12,416 nt of DNA from positions 1 through 12,416 of the forward strand of contig CAKTFN010000022.1 of the NCBI GenBank assembly GCA_934561055.1. The letters run 5' to 3'. The DNA comes from an uncultured Eubacteriales bacterium. GTDB taxonomy: Bacteria; Bacillota; Clostridia; Oscillospirales; Acutalibacteraceae. Position numbers and translations under genes: made by a program. Shown one piece after another: positions 1-8,900 of this stretch. Position 1 is the first letter of the stretch. Every line of letters starts with the position of its first letter. The notes under the pieces were generated by a model that was not told the DNA's origin, searched no databases, and saw only the letters and a program-made list of their open reading frames with translations.

Positions 1-139
1 TCCGCCTTGACTGCGTCTGAAATGCTCGCAATGGAACAACCATTGCTGTGCTTTCATCCTTGTCAAAACAAAAATACGACGCAAAATCCTCTTGCCCCTC
101 CGACTTTCCATCGCTTGCCAAAAATTCGCTTTTAAGTAC

Positions 140-205
140 GCCGCATTTGGAAACCGAATTTCCCTTTTGCGGGGAAAAAAGGGAAATATCGGCTTCCGAT
201 GCGGC
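140..205 (-). repeat. Hairpin repeat, copy A
   Basis: Read on the minus strand this is a ~66-nt imperfect palindrome. It begins GCCGCATCGG, has a CCCCGC loop, and closes with CCAAATGCGGC. The arms pair over about 28 positions with few mismatches. It matches copy B at 555-618 in the base of the stem, the CGATATTT/AAATTCGG middle and the loop, and differs where the two arms change together. Shared sequence continues past the hairpin (AAAAGCGA followed by a T-run and GG in both copies), so the repeat unit is longer than the hairpin. The function is unknown; a mobile miniature element or a structured RNA are both possible. Confidence 0.75.
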
Positions 206-420
206 TACAACGGTTTCGTCTGCTAACCTCACTTTTCAAAAACACCAATCCGCTATTGTCTTTAAACCACACTCTGTCATGGTTTTCAGTCAGAGAAAAC
301 CGAAAAGACCGTTTTCTGCTTTCCTTTTCTCCGCGGATTTCTTGTTCTTTGTTATAGAATATTCCCTTCCTTTAAACTTTTCAACATTCAAGTAAGCATA
401 AGTGGAAAAGTTCACGCTTA

Positions 421-510
421 AAATCCGCACAAGGAAAAGAAGACTATTGTTATCTTGAATCCTTGCTTTAAAACAATGGGCACCGACGGTTTCGTACTAC
501 AGGCGGATTT
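421..510 (+). repeat. Inverted repeat with nested stem (possible structured RNA or terminator)
   Basis: AAATCCGC at 421-428 is the exact complement of GCGGATTT at 503-510. Inside lies a second pair, CAAGGA (430-435) with TCCTTG (460-465). The outer arm runs into a T-rich stretch (TTTTTCTTTTTG), as an intrinsic terminator would. It could be the 3' end of a small RNA or a remnant of a repeat element. There is no adjacent gene that it would obviously serve. Confidence 0.4.
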
Positions 511-554
511 TTCTTTTTGTATGATTGTAAAAAGTTATGAGAAACTTAGATAAA

Positions 555-618
555 GCCGCATCGGTGGACGATATTTTGATTTTCCCCCGCAAATCAAAAT
601 TCGGTCACCAAATGCGGC
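555..618 (+). repeat. Hairpin repeat, copy B
   Basis: This 64-nt palindrome has a left arm at 555-582, an eight-base loop at 583-590 (TCCCCCGC) and a right arm at 591-618. It is the plus-strand relative of copy A at 140-205, in opposite orientation. Relative to copy A, the AA:TT pairs in the lower stem are TG:CA here, and CCC:GGG in the upper stem is TGA:TCA, so pairing is kept although the sequence changed. It is followed directly by the composite repeat starting near 628. Confidence 0.75.
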
Positions 619-627
619 GTAACAAAA

Positions 628-812
628 AGCGATTTTTTGGGTACTTTTGTATCAATCGACAAAAGTGCCCCCAGCGGAGCGGACGGATAAAAATTTAAAG
701 ATAAAACGTGCGGTTAAAGAAACAATCTCAAAAAAATAAGCCATAGCGTAGGAATTCTCTCCCTCAGTCGGCAGAGCCGACAGCTCCCTCACAGGAGGGC
801 GCTAAAGAAACC
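628..812 (+). repeat. Composite palindromic repeat, left copy
   Basis: This stretch matches the reverse complement of 12232-12416 in the same order of parts. First comes an AAGCGA/T-run lead-in, then a 12-bp hairpin with arms 639-650 and 659-670 around an eight-base ATCAATCG loop, then CCAGCGGAGCGGACGGATA. After a variable spacer come TAGCGTAGGA and a double hairpin (GTCGGC-AGA-GCCGAC, then CCTC-ACAG-GAGG). In the right copy the 12-bp stem is perfect; here it has one G:T pair. It contains no coding capacity. It is a dispersed intergenic repeat of unknown function. Confidence 0.8.
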
Positions 813-982
813 CGTGCGGTTAAAGAAACAACATCAAAAAAAATAAGCCGTAGCGTAGGAATTCTCTCCCTCAGTCGGCAGAGCTGACAGCTCCCTCACA
901 GGAGGGCGCCAAAGAAACCCGTGCGGTTAAAGAAACAATCTCAAAAAAATAAGCCGTAGCGTAGGGACTCTCTCCCTCAGTC
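707..982 (+). repeat. Tandem array of ~106-bp repeat units (two full, one truncated)
   Basis: Units start with CGTGCGGTTAAAGAAAC at 707, 813 and 920, giving periods of 106 and 107 bp. Each carries an A-rich stretch, TAGCGTAGG, CTCTCCCTCAGTC and, in the first two, the GTCGGC/GCCGAC hairpin and a CCTC-ACAG-GAGG hairpin. The third unit stops after CTCTCCCTCAGTC near 982. In the second unit GCCGAC is GCTGAC, which still pairs through G:T. The array is an expansion of the right half of the composite repeat. Confidence 0.85.
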
Positions 983-1001
983 CAAAATCTAAAACCAAAA
1001 C

Positions 1002-1038
1002 AACACAAAAAATGCCGTGCTCTTTTCGGACACGGCAT
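1002..1038 (-). terminator. Intrinsic terminator of the yhhN-lipid kinase operon
   Basis: On the minus strand ATGCCGTG (1031-1038) pairs with CACGGCAT (1012-1019) around an 11-base loop. A T-rich tract made by the A-run at 1000-1011 follows. It lies 12 bases past the stop codon of the minus-strand lipid kinase gene, the expected place for Rho-independent termination. Confidence 0.85.
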
Positions 1039-1049
1039 AATTTTTTGTT

Positions 1050-1952
1050 TTACGGTGCAATAAAGTTCACCGCATTTTTCACAAGTTCAATCGTAAAGCG
1101 GTCGGCGTGGATTATTTCTCCGTCGAGCGAATAAGCAAAGCCGGGTTTTGCAATAACCTCAACCCTTTTCGCTTGGCGATAGACAACGATATCCTTCATT
1201 TCGTCGTTGTCAATGTGCTCCCCTGCCGTGTACGGCTTGAGAATTTTCACAAAGCGAAGGCGGGAAATCGGTTTGATGAGACAGACTTCCATCAGTCCGT
1301 CGTCAAGTTTTGCCCTCGGCGCACACCTGAATGAACCGCCAACGTATTGTCCGTTTGCGGCGGTGCAAAGAAGGAGCTTTCCGTCCGGATTGAGCGTTTC
1401 GCCGTCGGCAATAACCGTGCATTCGTTTTTCATGCTTTTGATGAGAGCGGTGACGACTCCCTTCGTGTATGCGTTTTTGTTTCCGTGGCCGGTTTTTTCA
1501 CGTTCTTTGTTGATTGTGATTGCAACGGTCGTGTCGAATCCGAAGTTTGTGACGTTTGCGCTGAAGCGGTTTCCGACTTTGAGAAGGTCAATTTTTTTCC
1601 AATCCTTTTCAAAAAGCGACGAAAGGTCAAGAAAACCGTTTTTGTTTTCAAAGCACTTCACAAAATCGTTTCCGCTTCCGCACGGAAAGCAGGTCACGGC
1701 GGCGTTTTCATGGCCGGCCGCGCCGTTCATGACTTCGTTGATTGTTCCGTCTCCGCCGCAGGCAACGAAAACGATTTTTTCGTCCTTTTCGTTTTCGCTT
1801 CTTTCCCGGACAAAGTTCATTGCGTCGCCTGGGGCTTTTGTGAGGTAAATTTCGCAGTTTTCCTTTTGAGGAAGATTTTCAATTGCCGCGCGGACGGTTT
1901 TTTCGTTTTCGCCTGCGCCGGCTTTCGGGTTGACGATAAAAACGTATTTCAT
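1050..1952 (-). CDS. Diacylglycerol kinase family (YegS/DagK-type) lipid kinase
   Basis: This 300-aa protein belongs to the DAGK_cat/LCB5 family, which uses ATP to phosphorylate a lipid hydroxyl. In Gram-positives the best known member, DgkB, recycles diacylglycerol to phosphatidic acid. The N-terminus has the nucleotide-loop motif NPKAGAG (residues 8-14). GGDGT at 66-70, followed by NEVMNG, is the family signature. PCGSGNDF (90-97) matches the usual P-x-G(T/S)GNDF motif, and the C-terminal DGE lies near residue 278. The length is typical and there is no signal peptide or membrane helix, so it is probably cytosolic and peripheral. The start is supported by GGAGG at 1960-1964, seven bases before the ATG. 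It lies 25 bp downstream of the YhhN gene, and the pair forms an operon. The exact lipid substrate cannot be read from the sequence. Confidence 0.92.
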   Translation of the reverse strand: MKYVFIVNPKAGAGENEKTVRAAIENLPQKENCEIYLTKAPGDAMNFVRERSENEKDEKIVFVACGGDGTINEVMNGAAGHENAAVTCFPCGSGNDFVKCFENKNGFLDLSSLFEKDWKKIDLLKVGNRFSANVTNFGFDTTVAITINKEREKTGHGNKNAYTKGVVTALIKSMKNECTVIADGETLNPDGKLLLCTAANGQYVGGSFRCAPRAKLDDGLMEVCLIKPISRLRFVKILKPYTAGEHIDNDEMKDIVVYRQAKRVEVIAKPGFAYSLDGEIIHADRFTIELVKNAVNFIAP

Positions 1953-1977
1953 ATTCTCTCCTCCGATGAAAAAATTG

Positions 1978-2631
1978 TTATCCGAGCATCATGATGCCCT
2001 GAGTGATTAAAAATTCGGCAATGATATATGTAATCATAACCGGGAAGTGGTTTCTCCACATCGGTTTTTTGTAAAACTTGGTCAGGAACAAAAGCGAGTC
2101 CGAAGCAAAGAAGAAGACTGCGCCGACATATGTGAGCGCCGTTGCAAGGCACGGATTTGAAAGAAGAAGCATGAACGCAAAAAGGTTCATTGCGGCATTG
2201 CAGGAAAGATAAAAAATCATTCCGCCGTAAAGTTTTTTCGGCGTTGTCGGTTTGAGCGCTTTGAAAACGAGTGCAATCAGAAGAACATAAACAAGGCCGG
2301 CAAAAACGGTAAAAACGGGATTGACAAGCGAAAAGCTGACTTTCAAAACATAGACGGCGATGAAGCAGAAATGCGAAATCATGAAGCTGATTCCGCCGGC
2401 GGTGAACCAGCCGTTTCCCGGCGGAATGAGAAGAACGTCTCCGAGCCAGCTCGTTGCGATTGCGGCAATGAGAACACCGTTTTTCGTTTCGGCGGCAAAA
2501 AGGTAATAAAGCAAAAGAAAAAGAAGAATGAATCCTTTTGTAACCGCTCTGAGTTTTTTGTTGCCGACGAAACTTGCAGCCAGGTGAACAACGCTCACCG
2601 CAATGAACAAAACCAAAAATAAAATTTTCAT
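1978..2631 (-). CDS. YhhN family integral membrane protein (lysoplasmalogenase-like)
   Basis: This 217-aa, very hydrophobic protein has about eight predicted membrane segments. It matches the YhhN/TMEM86 family, whose animal members hydrolyse the vinyl-ether bond of lysoplasmalogen; bacterial activity is less general. Family landmarks are TKGFILLFLL (31-40), LGDVLL (63-68), the SHFCFI-VY segment (86-94), GAVFFFASDSLL (170-181) and TYIIAEFLITQG near the end. GGAGGG at 2637-2642 precedes the ATG by five bases. It is the first gene of a minus-strand operon with the lipid kinase. Many Clostridia make plasmalogens, so a membrane ether-lipid turnover role is reasonable, but the enzyme activity is inferred from family membership only. 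Confidence 0.85.
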   Translation of the reverse strand: MKILFLVLFIAVSVVHLAASFVGNKKLRAVTKGFILLFLLLYYLFAAETKNGVLIAAIATSWLGDVLLIPPGNGWFTAGGISFMISHFCFIAVYVLKVSFSLVNPVFTVFAGLVYVLLIALVFKALKPTTPKKLYGGMIFYLSCNAAMNLFAFMLLLSNPCLATALTYVGAVFFFASDSLLFLTKFYKKPMWRNHFPVMITYIIAEFLITQGIMMLG

Positions 2632-2669
2632 TTTTTCCCTCCAAAGGCAAGATTATTAACGGTATATAT

Positions 2670-2698
2670 ATTATAAATTTTTCGCTTGTCTTATTCAA
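2670..2698 (-). promoter_or_regulatory. Sigma-A type promoter of the lipid operon
   Basis: On the minus strand TTGAAT (2693-2698) is separated by 17 bp from a perfect TATAAT (2670-2675). It lies about 39 bp upstream of the YhhN start codon and faces that gene. Confidence 0.65.
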
Positions 2699-2879
2699 TT
2701 GACAAATTAGGAGAAAAAACAAAGCAACATTTGTTGATTTCAACATTTCGGCGGATTTTTTTGTTAATACGGAAAAATTTCTGCAAAATTTCAAAAGAAG
2801 TCGGAAAACTTTTTTCGGAAGAAAAAAATATTATGCATATTATCCATAAGTCGGGTAAAGTTTTTGTTGCTTTTAATAA

Positions 2880-2909
2880 TTGCTAATAAATTGAAAAATA
2901 TGTTAAAAT
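2880..2909 (+). promoter_or_regulatory. Candidate promoter of the giant surface protein gene
   Basis: TTGCTA (2880-2885) and TAAAAT (2904-2909) are 18 bp apart. They match the consensus boxes at four of six and five of six positions. The position would give a leader of roughly 40 nt. Other AT-rich hexamers lie nearby, so the exact boxes are uncertain. Confidence 0.35.
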
Positions 2910-2956
2910 CTATGTGTATATATTTATGCAAAAAAATTTAACGGAGGTACTAAAAA

Positions 2957-5900
2957 ATGAAAAATCATTTCGGAAAGAAAACTCTTTCAATGTTTCTTGC
3001 CGTGCTGATGCTTCTGACTGCGGTTCCTTTTGCGGCCGTCAATGTTACCGCTGCCGGAGAAAAACAAAAATTCAACAGCGGTTGGGCAATTGTCTCCTCA
3101 AACGGAGGAAGGCATGACGGCAATGCAAAAACATTCACCGTTTGCAGCGACGGAGCGGCAAGCATGACTTCAATCGGATTTATCGATTATGACATTTCGG
3201 GAATGAATTATCCCGTTGAAAACGCAAGGCTCGATATTGCCGCAAAAAACTCCGGCAACAGCAACTATAACGGCGAAGCCTTCCTTGAAATTTTCTCGAT
3301 AAGTCCGAGCAAAAGGCCGAATGTAAGCGGTGCAACAAGCAACGAATTTAACAACATCTTCGGCACGAGCGGCTGGGGGGCTAACAGCTACACCAACGCA
3401 AGAAACGCAAAGAACGCCCTCGGCGTTTTGGATCGTCCCGCAATTGCGGTGATGAGAACCAAGGACATGGATCAGAACCAGACGAAGTGGTACGGCTTCA
3501 ATATTACCGAAGCCGTCAACAACGCATTGAGAGCCGGACAGACAAAGCTCTGCCTTGCCTTCCTCAACCCGAGGTCATACAACGGCAATCCCTCATGGTC
3601 GGACATCAATGTTTTCTATGATAACGCAAGTCTCAATTACACCGAAGCCGGTTCAAAGGAGCTTTCGGTCTCAAAGGGAACGGCACTTTGCACTTCTAAC
3701 GGAAGAGGCTCGTCAACCAAGCTCACAATCTGCAACGACGGAAGCGAGGGAACAACGTCCGTTGCCTTCTTAAAGTTTAATATTTCGAGCCTTCCCGCCA
3801 GTATATCGAGCGCAACGCTTTCAACGAATGTTTCCGTTGCCGGAAGCTCGAATTCAAACGCTTATGCAAACATTTACAGCGTAAATCCGGATAAGTATCC
3901 GACATCGACCGGCAATTGGCAGACCTCTGATAATTTCGCTAATATTTTAGGTTCGGGCGGTTCTCAGGCTTTTTCAAAGGCTCAGACTTACTTTTCGGAT
4001 TTGATGACTGAAGTTGCAACACTCAGAACGACTCAGACCGGAAACGTCTCTTTTGACGTTGCCTCAGCCGTCAGAGCGGCAAAGACCGCCGGACAAAGCG
4101 AGCTTTGCCTTATGATCATCAATCCGCAGTCGTATAACAACGGAAGCGGCGGCTGGTCGGATATTTACATCAATCCTCAGCAGACAAAGCTTTCCTACAG
4201 CGAAATCGGAACAAGCGAAGTTTCGCTGACGAAGGGAGCGGTTGTATGTGACGGTACCGCCACGAATCCGAGAGGTACGGCGGAGAGGCTTACAATCTGC
4301 AGTGACGGAAGCAGCGGCAACACAACGGCGGCTTTCCTGTTCTTCCCGGTTTCGTCGCTCTCAGGTTCGGAAAGAATCATGCTTTCAACGAGCGCATGGA
4401 GAGCCGACAACGTCAACAGCGCTTCCGTTGTTGAGGTGTACGGAGTTGATCCTTCAAAGGTTCCGTCCTTTAATTCCGGCACTTATCAGACTACCGATAA
4501 ATTCGGCAGTATCTTCACCTCTTTTTCTGCAAATTCAACAATAAGCGCAAGCAGTGCAAAGACATATTTCGGAATAAGCGGAGCAACCGCTCTCGGAACA
4601 ATCAATGCGAGCGACCTTTCAACAAGCTCAGCAAAGAAAGACGTTACTATTGACATTTCTGCCGCCGTTAAGGACGCAAAACAGGCTAACAGAGACACCG
4701 TTTGCCTTATGCTCATCAACAAACAGTCCTGCAATAACGGAACAGGCGGCTGGTCTGACGTTTATATCAATCCGCAACAGACGAAGCTTTCTTACAGTGA
4801 AAACGTAAATTCGTTCGCATACGGAAACTTCACTACCGGAAAGTATTATGTCAAGCTTGTTACCGAAATCAGAAATAACCGCTGGTGGAACAACCAGACG
4901 AACGAAGCGTGGATCGGCTTCTATTATAAGACGAATAACGGAACGGGCGAAGAAGCTCACATTGATATGCCCGTTGCTCCGGGAACCTTTGCGGATCCCA
5001 ACGGAGACAAGGTTTTGGAATTTGTTCTTGACGGTTATCCGACCCGTATTGACATCGACTGCGGCGGAATTGCAAACACCAACAACTTTGAATGTTGGCC
5101 GAAGAGCCTTTGGGTAGGTTCGTCCGCCGGAAATTATACTCAGCTCACGGGCTACAGCTCGGAGGGTATCTGGAAGCTTGCTTCGCAGGGACAGGATAAG
5201 CGCAAAACAGTCATTTGGGATATGCCGAACACTAGCTATCCTTACGCAAAAACCTTTGAGTGGAAAAACGCTCCCTCCGAAACCTTCGTTCCGAAGAAAA
5301 TCAACAGCTCAAACGACCTTATCGGTTCGGTTGTTGCAAAAGACCAGTACGGCGTTGTTATGGGAACGGAATACACCGCCGAAATCAAAAAGCTTTCAAA
5401 GGATAACAACAATATTGCAAACACCGGCCTTTCGATTGAAAAGAGCCATGTTGCGGACTTTGCCGTTTCCGTCGGCGAGGGCGCAAAGGTTTCAAACACC
5501 GACAGGTTCAAAGGTCAGCTCATCGTAAGAGTTGCCGACGCAAACAACTCTTATTCCGGAGCGGCCGAAAAACTCTTTGACATTGAAAACCAGAAGGAAA
5601 ACGTTACCCTTGACCCGAACAACGGAACGCTTTCAAAAACGAATTATCAGGTTTACTACGGCTCGGCTCCCACCGCCGAAATCAATAAACAGCTCAACGC
5701 AAACGTCGCTTATCCTCCGACCGCAACCCGTGAAGGATATACGTTCAAGGGCTTTTACACCTTCCCGACGAGCGGAACGAAGGTTGAAAACACCGACGTT
5801 GTTGTTTCGGACGTGACATATTACGCTCAGTGGGATATCAATAAGTATACCGTCAATTTCCATGACGGCGAAGGAAACGTTGTTTCCTCGCAGACGGTGA

Positions 5901-8900
5901 ATTACAACACCGCCGCAAGTGCGCCGGAAGCACCGACGAAGGATGCTGACGAAACGAATCACTATACCTTCAAAAACTGGGACAAGGAATTTTCAAACGT
6001 CAAGGAGAACCTTGAAATCAATCCCGTTTTTGAGTCGGCCGCTCACACCTTTGAACGAAACACCGCCGGCGACACGGCTGCAACCTGCACCGAGGACGGA
6101 ATAGCTTGCTATAAATGCTCGGTCTGCGGTTTCACAAAGTTTGAAAAGGGCGAAAGCGCAAAGGGTCATAAATGGGCTCTCAGCTATGTTTCAAAAGCCG
6201 CAACCTGCGAAGAGGACGGCGAAGGCGTTTACTCCTGCTCAGAATGCCACGAAACCAAGACAGAGAAAATCGAGGCAACGGGTCACGACTACGTTGAAAC
6301 GATTATTACCGAAAGAGGCTGCGAAACTTCCGGTCTCAAAAAGTATATCTGCTCAAAATGCAAAAAGACCGACCCCGCAAACGGCGGAGATGAAGGAATT
6401 GTCATTGCACCTTACGGTTCTCACGATTGGACCGAATGGGAAACCGTGACCGCTGCGACCTGCACTTCCTCCGGAATCAGAAAAGCAAGATGTAACCGTG
6501 AAAATTGTGAGTATCACAGCAGATACTATCAGGAAACGGTTGCCCCGACCGGACATGATCTTTCGGGCGAACTTCTTACGAAGGAATCAACCTGCGTTGT
6601 AAAGGGATATACTTATAAAATTTGTAAATCCTGCGGCTCAACAGTCAAAATCGGAGAAGAACTTCCCCTCGGCGAACATAAGCTTTCGGATTGGACCGAA
6701 GCGCCGAAGGCCACCTGCACGACCGGCGGAAAGAAATATCAGCTTTGCTCGGTTTGCGGAAATAAGTTCAACGAGACCGACGTTGCTCCTCTCGGCCATG
6801 ATTATCAAAACTACGCAAAATATCTTGACGCAACCTGCACCGAACCCGAAAAGGAAAGAGCAAAGTGCTCACGCTGCAATACTTACGACGTCAGAAACGT
6901 TGAAGGAAGCTCCCCTCTCGGTCATGACTGCCCGGCGGACGGCTTTGAATATGACCACAACGCAACCTGCACCGCAGACGGAACCGAAAGCAGCAAGTGC
7001 GTTCGCTTTGATGAATGCGGCTACAAGGAAACAAGAACCAAGGCAGGAACGGCTCTCGGACATAACTTCATCGGTTATGTTTATAACAACGACCAAACCT
7101 GCACAAAGAACGAAACAAAGACCGGAACCTGCTCACGTTGCGAAGAAAAGGACACCGTTGAAGTTCCCGGAACAAAACGTGCTCACACCGTCGATTATGT
7201 TTTTGACGACAACGCAAGCTGCACAAAGAACGGAACAAAGAGCGGAACTTGCGCCGAATGCGGAGAGAAAATTACCGTTGAAGCGCTCAACACAAAGATT
7301 CCTCATAAGTTCACAACTTACACCGTAATCAAGGAAGCCGATTGCCTCTCCGACGCAATCGAAGAAGCGTCATGTGATTACGGCTGCGGCGAAAAGAACG
7401 TTCGCTTCGTTGAAGGAACGAAAGGAAAGCATGACTTCCCCGATCCCGTTTCCGAAAAGAGCGAATATAAATCAAACAACGACGCAACCTGCAAGCAGAA
7501 GGGAACAATGAGTGCTGTTTGCCGTGTTTGCGGCGCCGCAAAGAAAACCGTTCCCGACCCGGATTCGGTTCTTCGCCATAAGATTGTTTTCTGGATATCC
7601 GACTCAAACGCAACCTGCACTGAAGACGGAACAAAGCACGGTTCCTGCGTTTACGGCTGCGGCTACAGCGAAAAAGACGTTCCGGACGTCGGCTCGGCTC
7701 TCGGCCATTGGTTCAGAGATTATACTTATAATTCGGACGCAACCTGCACCGAAGACGGAACAAGAACCGCAAGGTGCGAACGTGAATTCACCGTCGTTGA
7801 CGCCGAAGGAAACACGGTTAAAGTCCGTTGCGACGAAACCGAAACCCTTCACGCCGAAGGAACTGCTCTCGGCCACGATTGGAGCGAATGGAAACTCGTC
7901 GGAGAGGATGCAAACTGCACAAACGGCGGAACAATGGAAAGACATTGCAAACGCACCGGCTGTACGGTTTCGGAAACAAGCGAAATTGCACCTCTCGGCC
8001 ATAATTACAAGTGGGTAACAACCGGCGGAGCCGAAAACGACTGCGAATCCGGCGGAGAAAGAGTGAAGGTCTGCGCCGTTTGCGGAAACGTTGACGAAAG
8101 CTCAAGAACAATCGTTCCCGGTTCGGCTCACAATTTCGCAGTTACAGAATATGTTGCCCCGACCTGCACCGAGAAAGGAAAACGCGTTGTTTCCTGCACG
8201 GTTTGCGGAAAGGTTTACAGCAGCGAAATCATCGATAAGATTGACCACGTTAGCTATTCGCTCGACAAATCGACAGTAAGAAACGCAACCTGCAACAGCG
8301 AAGGTTACACCGGCGACTATGTCTGCGATTTCTGCGGTGAGGTTGTAATTGCCGGAAGCGTAATCGAAAAAACGAACGCTCACGTTTTCACAAAGTATGT
8401 CACCGTCAAACAGGCAACCTGCACCGAGGATGCGGTTGAAAAGGCCGGTTGCGACGTTTGCGGAAAAGTTGAAAACGAGCGTACCGTTCCGAGCTCGGCT
8501 CTCGGCCACACCTTCTCAAACTATGTTTCAGACTCAAACGCAACCTGCACCGGAATCGAAAGCTTCACTTCAAAGTGTGACCGCTGTGACGTAACCGACA
8601 CAATCAAAAAGGCCGGAACCGCACTCGGCCACGATTGGAGCGATTGGACAACGGTCGTTGAAGCAAGCTGCTCAAACAAGGGTCTTGCCGAAAGACATTG
8701 CAAGCGCGAAGGCTGCAACACAAAGGTTGAAAAGGAACTGAGAAAGCTCAGCCATAAGGAAAGCGAATGGATCGTTGACAAGGAAGCAACCTGCACCGAG
8801 GAAGGCCACAGATACAAAAAGTGTGAAGCCGGCTGCGGTTACATTTTCGCGGATGAAGTCATTCCGATGAAAGAGCATAACTTTGTAATCACCGAAAGCA

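Larger units (their letters stand above)
1..1001. other. Gene-free region rich in foldback repeats
   Basis: I see no credible gene in this kilobase. A 115-codon open frame at 48-395 on the plus strand has no ribosome binding site, a low-complexity Ser/Phe/Lys-rich product and runs across a hairpin repeat, so I treat it as chance. What the region does hold is described in separate entries: a hairpin at 140-205, an inverted repeat at 421-510, a second hairpin copy at 555-618, a 12-bp hairpin at 639-670 and a tandem array at 707-982. There is also a small inverted repeat with arms 375-382 and 405-412. A short minus-strand frame begins at base 57 and leaves the window; it has no convincing start signal and cannot be judged. 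Confidence 0.7.
2643..2956. other. Divergent AT-rich intergenic region
   Basis: This ~314-bp region separates the minus-strand lipid operon from the plus-strand giant surface protein gene and contains promoters for both (separate entries). A short dyad, TGTTGATTTCAACA (near 2735-2748), and TATGCATA (near 2832-2839) are visible. Either could be an operator, but both are short enough to be chance in AT-rich DNA. I see no small gene with a ribosome binding site. Confidence 0.5.

Noticed and set aside
48..395. 115-codon plus-strand open frame
   Set aside because: It has no ribosome binding site, a low-complexity product and spans the hairpin repeat at 140-205; nothing supports translation.
707..982. 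CRISPR array
   Set aside because: The unit is ~106 bp and repeated throughout, without short repeats alternating with unique spacers, and no cas gene is nearby.
1107..1994. Several long plus-strand frames opposite the lipid kinase gene
   Set aside because: They are antisense to a clear family member with motifs and a ribosome binding site, and their products show no domain signature.
2699..2704. Plus-strand TTGACA as a -35 box
   Set aside because: There is no -10-like hexamer 16-19 bp downstream.
1949..2794. 281-codon minus-strand frame overlapping the YhhN gene
   Set aside because: It is a different frame of the same DNA; the product is Arg/Cys/Ser-rich without membrane pattern, and the YhhN frame has all family motifs.
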